In this document: positions 56,719 through 64,000 of the stretch, one piece after another
How positions within the stretch are numbered: position 1 is the first letter of the stretch
Layout of the letters: each line of letters starts with the position of its first letter
Origin: Agriotes lineatus
Taxonomy: Eukaryota; Arthropoda; Insecta; Coleoptera; Elateridae
DNA: 64,000 nucleotides
Reading direction: 5' to 3'
Assembly: GCA_940337035.1 (NCBI GenBank)
Contig: CALNHX010005190.1
Span: 1 to 64,000 of the forward strand
Made by a program: the position numbers and the translations under genes
The notes under the pieces: model-generated
Told to the model about the DNA's origin: nothing
Database searches by the model: none
What the model saw: only the letters and a program-made list of their open reading frames with translations

Positions 56719-57667
56719 CAGGCATGTCAAACGTGGCCCTTTGCAAGCACACCTGCGGCCCGCACAAATGACACTGTAGTGGTTAATTGAAGTAATTTAG
56801 GTAATTCTGCAATAATAATTATTAAATGACTTCAATATTAGTTGTCATGTGCAGCCCTCATGACAACACAAATGCAACTACCGGGTGTCAACGAATTTAT
56901 TAGACAAGTCATAACTTCTTGAGTATTAGGTGTATTAAAATGAGATTTGGCATAGGTAAATGGTATAGGGAGAGGAGAGTTTTCGCGTATTTATGATTTA
57001 TTTTTAGATATTATGCATCATGGCTATCCATGACACACTTGACAGAAGTAAATAAATTATTATCCAGTATTTTGCTTAGTAATATTTAACTTATGAGCTT
57101 ATTTTTAATCCAATCGCAAACAAATTAGTATTGTTAGATTCGCCAAAAAATCCTCTTTTTGGAAAGTGCTTGTCAAAAAAGGGTCGCCATTTGAAAAAAA
57201 ATAGTTAAGACACGAAAATTTGATTTTGCCAACTTGTCTTATTCCTATCTATCATACTAATCACTAAAACTTAGCGATTGTAATTTTCTGGCATCATCTG
57301 AGGTCCTTAGATTAGTTTGCGTCCGATCATGGCCACCTAGATGCAATATTAAAAGTGGCTCTGAAAAAATCAAGTAGGCTTAAAAACTTTTTAAAATGTC
57401 ACATTCTGATCCAAAATTAGCTCAGAAATCCAAATATCTAAAAATATATAGGGTGTTCCATTTAAAAATTCGATACCGGAGCCATTTCCGGTGAAACCGG
57501 AAGTGATCGGAAAATGAAAAATATGCGAAAACTCTCCTCTCCGTATACCATTTACCTATACCAAATCTCATTTTGATACGCCTAATACTCTAGAAGTTAT
57601 GACTTGTCTAATAAATTCGTTGACACCCTGTATATGACCCTCGGGGACCTTCACTTTGACATGCCTG
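56719..57667. mobile_element. Non-autonomous hAT-type element with nested MITE
   Basis: CAGGCATGTCAAACGTGG at the left is inverted at the right (CACTTTGACATGCCTG). It is flanked by CCTTACAG (56711-56718) and TCTTACAG (57668-57675), an 8-bp duplication with one mismatch. Removing the nested MITE leaves about 200 bp. Confidence 0.85.
56881..57630. mobile_element. 750-bp MITE nested in the hAT-type element
   Basis: CCGGGTGTCAACGAATTTAT and CAGGGTGTCAACGAATTTAT (right end, reverse complement), inverted over about 120 bp including AGGAGAGTTTTCGC. TA flanks both ends (56879-56880, 57631-57632). Confidence 0.93.
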
Positions 57668-57675
57668 TCTTACAG

Positions 57676-57971
57676 GACTTATCGCGGTTTATGTGTCTGT
57701 GATTGTACACACATATAAAAGTTACATTATCGCAAAAGCTATATTATTTAACTATATCTTACCTTTTACAAATAACTATTTAAACAGCGGGTACAATAAC
57801 TTTTTTAGTTCTGTTGCAGACATTTATAGTTTTGGATGTGCGGGTAGTTCGGTGGGAATATTTTTAATCATTCAAGCATATATCAATCCCCACAATTTAT
57901 GTACATTATACAAATAGTTAGGTATTTATAATATATTTAACATAATAGTAAGCAAGAGCATTTAGTCATTG
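57676..57971. other. Probable 3' flank of the NACHT-ankyrin gene
   Basis: AT-rich; no element recognised. Lies just past the stop codon of the minus-strand gene and likely holds its 3' untranslated end. Confidence 0.4.
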
Positions 57972-59581
57972 TTAGTCACATTTTTCATTCTTTGGTTTAC
58001 GATTATATAATGCAAATTTGTTTAAAACAGGTATCACTTTTTTTGGGTTTCTTCCAAATGTTGCGTGATCCACAACAGTCCACCGGTTATTATCAGATAT
58101 AAGATGATTAGCATTATTTTGTAACAGATGTTGCACTACTTTAAAATGTCCGTAATTTGCAGCTACCATTAATGCAGTAACACCATGGCGAGTCGGTTTG
58201 TCTATATATCTCAATCCGTTGCTAGATTTTACTATTAATTTTAATATCTTCAAATTATTACGTTTCGCTGCATGACTGAGTGGTAGGTAACCCATATTAT
58301 CACAAACTCGTACATCAGCATGGTTCTCAATTAATGTTTCCGCAATTTTAGTTCGTTTTTTTTTAATAGCTCGATTCAGTGGAGTCATACCATGATTATC
58401 TTGTAAATTGATTTTTGCACCATGCTGTAGTAACAGTTTCAATGCTTCTACACATGTGACTTTATGTAAACCCACTTCTCCAAATGCATCTTTCATTGAT
58501 AAAAGACAAGCTTTCTCATTGTCTTGCAGTTCTTCTAGCACATTTCTCAAATCCTCGAGCCCGTTAGTTTTACATGCATTAATGTATTTTTTTATTTGTT
58601 CATACTGTACTTTCAAAACATTTTGTAATTCCACATTTTCAACTAAGCAATTTTCCAGTTTTTTAATATATTCTTCAGTAACAGAATAATTACAAAGTGT
58701 AGCAAATAAAATTTTCTTTGCATCTGATGCTGACTTACGAAACTCGTTTATGAAAAGCAACAGCATATTTTCATTTGAGTCACCTCGAGTATGATCTATT
58801 ACATCACGAATAGCCAAGAAAAGTGCAGTTTTTGAGTTAGAATTATAAATAGTCAATAAGTTCATTATGATATCTTTTGTAATGATCTTAAACAGAAATT
58901 TTTTGGTCAGGAAGTACAAGTTTTCTTCAACGCATATGTGAAAAACAGTTTGCATATTATCAGTGCAAAGTACAGATTCTCCTAGTTGTTCTAATGTGGC
59001 TTGACACTGTTTTACTCGATAACTGGGTATTTCAATTTGCTCAAGTTGATAGTTTAAAAATTTGCGCATTTCTTTATATTTCACATTTGTTAAAAGTGTG
59101 GAAAAAATAAAGTTCCCTATGTTTAAGGAAGATTCAGAACCGCTTTCTAACCACTGTGTTAATGTATCTGCGACGAAGTAGCTATGAAGCGAGTCATGGA
59201 AAAATTCTATATTATTATGGAGCTGCGGTTGAATAAGACCAGTTTTGTACAATTCTTGCAATTCATTTTCATCAAACTCTTTATCCACAGTTTCAAACTC
59301 TTCATTTAAATTACTGACATCTGCTATCTCAGCGGCGGGCAGTCGTGCCATTGCTAATTCATGAAGCCTCTCAGAAATTGAATTCTGCCACCATCTTCGT
59401 TGAACTTCGTTCACTTTTAAGTCAGTTTTGTTAATGTATATATCATAATGAATTTGGATGAATATACGATAAAGTTCTAGAATCGTAGTAATTTTAACTT
59501 GTTCAACATCAATCGAGTTTTGATAATGAATAGGTGACGGCGCTAATACTTCTGCTATCATCCTTGTATGTAATGGGTTAC
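57972..59581 (-). CDS. STAND/NACHT-like protein with ankyrin repeats, C-terminal exon
   Basis: A 537-codon exon, open to its stop at 57972. It begins after TTTATTTTGCAG, and the exon start reads NPLHTRMIAEVLAPSP, the form of the helical end of NACHT/NB-ARC ATPase domains. ILELYRIFIQIHYDIYI (~27-43) and an FFHDSLHSYFVADTLTQWL segment (~119-137), matching the winged-helix end of insect NACHT-ankyrin proteins, follow. Residues ~150-350 are helical without clear motifs. From ~358 on there are about four ankyrin repeats (ALKLLLQHGAKINLQDNHGM, TPLNRAIKKKRTKIAETLIE, PLSHAAKRNNLKILKLIV, ALMVAANYGHFKVVQHLL). The P-loop must lie in upstream exons beyond the transposon nest in the intron. It is the only long intact host-type frame in the window. 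The methionine at 59561 is internal, not the start. Confidence 0.85.
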
Positions 59582-59942
59582 CTGCAAAATAAAAGGATTT
59601 AATATGTTACTGATTGTTTTCGTTAGTTATTTGTAGCAAAACAGTAAAACTAAAATTTTAGAATGAATTGTTAAGCCAATACTGTTTATTACTGGGCATT
59701 CAGCTTTTATACAGTGTGGAAATAAAGTAACGAATAAATTCATTAACCTCGTTGATATTCATTTTTATGAAAAAATCTCGAAGGGGGTAGGGATTTTAAA
59801 CATAGGGAATATTTTCAGCTGATTTTCAGTTTCTTATGTCATTTGTTTTTCATGATATAACGTCATCGACTTTTTTTTAAATAACAACCTCTATTTTTTA
59901 TTATTGATTTTGGTAGTACTTTTTATATAGTTTTCAATGATA

Positions 59943-61201
59943 CAGTGTGTTTCACTTTACATGGAAGCACCCCTGTATTTTCTTTGTTTTTGTATAAATC
60001 GATTTCAATTTTTTACCAGTTATACAACTCACCAAGAGGCATCTATTCATATCCTTGAGTGCAAATGACGTTTTTAGCCTTGCCTACTACGATCAAGAAC
60101 GTGGGTCGTATTGTTAATATTTTGCATCGCGTTAGAGTTACAGCAAAAAGTTATTAAGAAAAGTTGTTTAGAATCAAAAGAATACCCCAAATACCGATTT
60201 TCGTTTAATAATTCGAATTTTTTATTTTTATCCATAAATTTGTCCAAGTCCCAATTTTCAACTTTTAATTTGGTATTAAATGGTGCCATGGAGAAACAAC
60301 ATTTTTATTATTGTTGCAAACGTCATTAGGTCTTAATAATGGCTGAATTACGTTTAACTGTAGCTGAGAAAGTAGAAATAATTGGAATTAATGGTGAAAA
60401 TGCAAGATCCAATAGAGAAGTAGCTAGAATATTTAATGGAAGGCATCCAGGGCGTGCACCAATTTATCCAGGAACTGTTTCAAAAATTAATCAACTTTTT
60501 AATTTAACTGGAAATGTTGTTAAGCCCAGACCAAGAAGGATAGGTCGAGGGCATCCCTCGGAGAAAATGATTTTGGCGGTTTATGACGCTAATCCTCCTG
60601 AGATATGGCATTAAATGTAACTATTGCACTATCGAAAATTTTCCGCTGCTTGCATCTTCAGAAACTAAGTGCCAGGAAAAATAGGTGCACGCCCTGGATG
60701 CCTTCCATTAAATATTCTAGCTACTTCTCTATTGGATCTTGCATTTTCACCATTAATTCCAATTATTTCTACTTTCTTAGCTACAGTTAAACGTAATTCA
60801 GCCATTATTAAGACCTAATGACGTTTGCAACAATAATAAAAATGTTGTTTCTCCATGGCACCATTTAATACCAAATTAAAAGTTGAAAATTGGGACTTGG
60901 ACAAATTTATGGATAAAAATTAAAAATTCGAATTATTAAACAAAAATCGGCATTTGGGGTATTCTTTTGATTCTAAACAACTTTTCTTAATAACTTTTTG
61001 CTGTAACTCTAACGCGATGCAAAATATTAACAATACGACCCACGTTCTTGATCGTAGTAGGCAAGGCTAAAAACGTCATTTCCGCTCAAGGACATGAGTA
61101 GATGCCTCTTGGTGAGTTGTACAACTGGTAAAAAATTTAAATCGATTCATACAAAAACAAAGAAAATACAGGGGTGCTTCCATGTAAAGTGAAACACACT
61201 G
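59943..61201. mobile_element. Inner fold-back element carrying an HTH ORF
   Basis: CAGTGTGTTTCACTTTACAT at 59943 is inverted at 61201, and TA flanks both ends. The arms (59943 to ~60461 and ~60683 to 61201) pair over ~518 bp and extend into the coding part of the ORF at 60339. The loop is only about 220 bp. A second arm copy is at 1-469. Confidence 0.9.
60339..60614 (+). pseudogene. Transposase N-terminal helix-turn-helix (DUF4817-like), truncated
   Basis: ATG-initiated frame of 91 codons. LTVAEKVEIIGINGENARSN and REVARIFNGRHPGRAPIYPG, then TVSKINQLFNLTGNV and GRGHPSE, form the N-terminal DNA-binding helix-turn-helix of insect Tc3/IS630-type transposases. The frame stops just after NPPEIWH; the DDE catalytic part is absent. 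The first ~40 codons lie within the palindromic arm, so an inverted copy of the same coding sequence is at 60683-60807. It could encode a DNA-binding peptide without catalysis, but expression is unproven. Confidence 0.75.
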
Positions 61202-61203
61202 TA

Positions 61204-61633
61204 TAAAATTTGAAAAAATCGAGGAAAATGGTCTTAAAATTTAAATATTAAAAACCAATGAAATGAGCAAAATAAATCTAGTGACCGGTGGATAAAACAA
61301 AAAAAGATTAGTTACATGTCAGAATTAAACAATTTGTGTCATAAAAAAATAAGCGTCCTTTGCTTTTTCTAAATTAGAATTTACCTTTAGCAAACTATTT
61401 TATTAATAAAAATCGTACAATTAAGCAAGACACAGAGAATTTAATTTTTTATTATTTATTATTGTATTTTTCAATTGTTTTTTTAAATTTCAATAAAAAC
61501 GAATGTGCGGTCAATGACTTTCTGTCAAACGTAGGTAACCAGATTTATTTTGCTCATTTCATTGGTTTTCAATATTTAAATTTTAAAACCATTTTTCTCG
61601 ATTTTTTTCAAATGGAACATATTGACAATTTTA
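61204..61633. mobile_element. 430-bp MITE nested in the right arm
   Basis: Arms of ~80-95 bp share TGAAAAAAATCGAG, AAATGGT, TTAAAATTTAAATATT and CCAATGAAATGAGCAAAATA. The left arm lacks about 18 bp near its end. TA lies on both sides (61202-61203, 61634-61635). Confidence 0.85.
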
Positions 61634-61866
61634 TATCATTGAATACAACATAAAAAGTACTACCAAAATCAATAATAGAAAATATAGGTTATTTAAAAAA
61701 AAAAGTCGATGACGTCATATCATGAAAAACAAATGACATAAGAAACTGAAAATCAGCTGAAAATATTCCCTATGGTCAATATCGCTACACCCCTTCGAGA
61801 TTTTTTCATAAAAATGAATATCAACGAGGTTAATGAATTTATCCGTTACTTTATTTCGACACTGTA

Positions 61867-62393
61867 AATGATTTATTTATAGCATCGCACTGGTCTAGCA
61901 AGCAACTGAGTTAATACCTGGTGGGTAACGAGCATTTGAAATTCTGTCTATAAACCATATTTCAGAAAAGACTAAAGCAACAAAAATCTACCGATCAAAT
62001 CTTATGCAAGATAGATTTAAAAAAATTATAAATATAACATGAAACTTAACCAATTGTAATTTAATAATAATACAAAAATGAGGATCTTTATTTTTTTTGT
62101 TTTCTGGAAAAATATTCCTGCTACTTTGAGCTTGTTACCACTAGTTTTAGATTCTTGTTTTACTACTGCACGGATGGTCAAAGGAACTATATTCCATTTA
62201 CTTGACATCTGCACTGTCAGTGTCAAATTTTAAAAAAATGTCTTGACTATACCTCAAAAATAATGTGTTTTTTATTAGACTGTACAGTACTTTAATTGTT
62301 AAAATATGAATAATAGCAGTGGTGCCAACATAATGTCAGTTTGACAGTGCAGATGTCAAGTAAATGGAGTATACTTTGTCATTCACATAACTA
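61867..62393. other. Unassigned AT-rich stretch with an inverted pair
   Basis: CCATTTACTTGACATCTGCA at 62197 and its inverse around 62347-62370 form an inverted pair ~27 bp long, 125 bp apart, perhaps a very short MITE. Nothing else is recognised. Confidence 0.5.
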
Positions 62394-62627
62394 CCGAGTG
62401 ACTATAAATGATTGAAATTTTTTTTATTAGGTTGGCACTGTTTATGTTGGTGGAACTGTAAGTCTATGTCAAATGCGAGGTTAGCAGGTTAGGTTTTCCG
62501 TCAGTTTTGACATAGAATGACGCAAAACCTAACCTGCAAACATTGAATTTGACATAGACTTACAGTGCCACCAACATAAATAGTGCCAACCTAAGAAAAA
62601 AAATTTCAATCATTTATAGTCACCCGG
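62394..62627. mobile_element. 234-bp fold-back MITE, TA duplication
   Basis: CCGAGTGACTATAAATGATT pairs with the right end (reverse complement CCGGGTGACTATAAATGATT). The arms run through AGGTTGGCACT and GTAAGTCTATGTCAAAT to a central loop of about 30 bp. TA flanks both ends. Confidence 0.93.
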
Positions 62628-62882
62628 TATTTATTAACAATAACATGAATTATAGCATATTACACAAGACCATATACATTGTAAACCGCTGTGTGCAATC
62701 AATTGTGGTTAGAGGCAGACAAAGCCTTTCGCTTGTATGCAGCGCTGTATCACTCAACAGCGCATGAGTATATATCTCTCTTACTAATGTTTAGTATAGT
62801 AATTTCTACTATGTATGAGGGTTTTCTTAACCTCTAATTCAGTAGGAATAAAAGATGAGAATTAATATGAAACATTTAATGT

Positions 62883-63200
62883 ATAGAAAATGTAAGTAGC
62901 TACATTTCTACATAATTGCCATTTCGATGAAGGCAGTTATCATACCGTGGCCTAAACTCTGAAGCTCATAATGCAGCCTAAATTCAATCTCAAATGAGTG
63001 CAGTTTATGAGTGATGGCTGTGTGCGAGAATGGTGCAGAAAGTTTCAAGAACGAACTGAAGGCCAATGTGAAAGGTTATGACCAGGCGGCAACCTTTTTT
63101 GAGGAGGGATAGGAAAATTCGGGCCACGGTATGATAAGTGCCTTCATCGAAATGGCAATTATCTAGAAATGTAGCTGAGAGATTTTCTATACAACAGATA
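62883..63200 (+). mobile_element. Mariner-derived fold-back fragment
   Basis: Arms of ~80 bp (62883-62966 and 63119-63200) share AATTGCCATTTCGATGAAGG and ATACCGTGGCC. Between them the plus-strand frame reads CVREWCRKFQERTEGQCE, the start of the helix-turn-helix of mariner transposases, ending at a stop. Both a remnant HTH and a compact inverted repeat are therefore present. Confidence 0.72.
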
Positions 63201-63785
63201 TTTCACATTCATTTGTTTTTTATTCCGACTGAATTGGAGGTTGAAAAAAAAAACAGCCATCGTATTTTCATTGGTTCCTTCTGTATTATTTTTTCCTTTA
63301 TAGGTATGTGAGTGCAACACTTGGCAATACTAGATATATTGGAACTTCTATTTAACGAAGTTGCTAAATCCAATAAAAAAAATTGTTAAAAGGAAATTTT
63401 AAAAACTAACACTTGTTTTCAGACACGTCTCTGTAATCGTAAAAAAAATGCTCCGAAGGATGTCACAAGTACAACTAAACCATTGTTTTCCAGTTTTAAG
63501 TTCACGTAGATTGGGAATATCCAATACTGAACAAATAACAAAAGGTCTTACACCGTCACACAATTTCCAGTGTCTTCTGTTAAATACTAAAAATAAAAGG
63601 CCTTCTTACATGTGGACTTAGTACAGTATCCAGGTAAATTGCTGGTTATTTTAAACATCCAAAGATGGAGTTTCCGAGTTCTTATGGAAATTTGTTCATA
63701 TTTTACTTCTCTAAATGTATTTTGGGGGAGAACATCTACATATCAGAATACATTCAATCATTAGAAACATCTGAAGGGAAAATAA
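63201..63785. other. Unassigned region
   Basis: No gene, RNA or repeat end recognised. Confidence 0.4.
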
Positions 63786-63786
63786 G

Positions 63787-64000
63787 ATGCCAAAAGAATG
63801 GAATAAGGGAGTAGTAAAAGTATTACATAAAAAAGGAGACCTCGAAAAGTGTTGTAAGTATAGAGGAATAACCCTTTTAAATTCAACTTATAAGATTTTG
63901 TCCACACTCCTACAAGCACGATGAACAGAATATGCTGAAAATTAAATTGGAGATTACCAATTCGGATTCCGCAAAGGAAAAGGAACCGCAGATGCCATTC
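63787..64000 (+). pseudogene. RTE-type RT fragment running off the window
   Basis: Plus-strand frame: MPKEWNKGVVKVLHKKGD, then CCKYRGITLLNSTYKILSTL, a stop, and YQFGFRKGKGTADA at the end. This is the fingers region of an RTE-type RT (YRGI..L...YKI; FGFR.G.ST.D). The element continues beyond 64000. Confidence 0.82.

Larger units (their letters stand above)
59712..61864. mobile_element. Outer fold-back MITE (arms ~230 bp) in the gene's intron
   Basis: CAGTGTGGAAATAAAGTAAC at 59712 is inverted at 61864, with TA on both sides. The arms, 59712-59942 and 61634-61864, pair to a perfect palindromic centre, TTCAATGATATCATTGAA when rejoined. At that central TA a second element (59943-61201) is inserted, and next to it a third (61204-61633). 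Without them the element would be about 460 bp. Confidence 0.88.

Overview
The window is a stretch of arthropod, most likely insect, nuclear DNA. It is AT-rich and made almost entirely of transposable elements of eukaryotic families: non-LTR retrotransposons of several clades, a Gypsy-type LTR element, mariner/Tc-type MITEs with TA duplications, hAT-type elements with 8-bp duplications, Helitron ends, a tRNA-derived SINE and a THAP/YqaJ transposon. Spliced genes with GT-AG introns are visible. The order cannot be fixed from the sequence alone. No bacterial, organellar or rRNA/tRNA gene was seen.

Layout. 1-469 is the arm of a fold-back element whose better copy lies at 59943-61201. 1154-4353 is a broken non-LTR element inserted in a repeat that recurs inverted at 14560-14911. 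5147-13300 is a Gypsy-type element on the minus strand, with 1.69-kb LTRs that are almost identical; it split an RTE-type remnant (4871-5146 and 13301-13600) and has gag and integrase but no protease, RT or RNase H. 13640-16016 holds a decayed Tc-like transposase and a LINE fragment. 16017-22860 is a Jockey-like element interrupted by an RTE element (16053-18762) with a 36-bp target duplication and by a 390-bp MITE.

22877-38296 is gene-poor: several palindromic MITEs, two hAT-type elements with perfect 8-bp duplications (28168-28872 and 37053-38095), a repeat family of about 0.7 kb in three adjoining copies, and a Helitron-like element containing a GGGAC microsatellite. 38320-48580 is one LINE split by an 8.7-kb DNA transposon (39148-47847). 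That transposon carries two convergent spliced genes: a THAP + DDE (PIF/ISL2EU-like) transposase on the minus strand and a SWIM-YqaJ exonuclease-PHD protein on the plus strand, both now broken. It has itself been invaded by a second THAP-bearing element with an 8-bp duplication, a hAT fragment, a mariner fragment, a Helitron end and two copies of the 0.7-kb repeat.

48585-57675 holds more fold-back MITEs, a SINE, two RTE-type fragments and a hAT element with a nested MITE. 57972-59581 (minus) is the one clear host-type coding exon: the C-terminal part of a STAND/NACHT-like protein ending in ankyrin repeats. Its upstream intron holds a nest of palindromic transposons (59712-61864). 62394-64000 has a further MITE, a mariner remnant and an RTE fragment running off the end.

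The recurrent theme is nesting. In many places the interrupted element can be read on through its insertion, so the relative order of insertion can be recovered.
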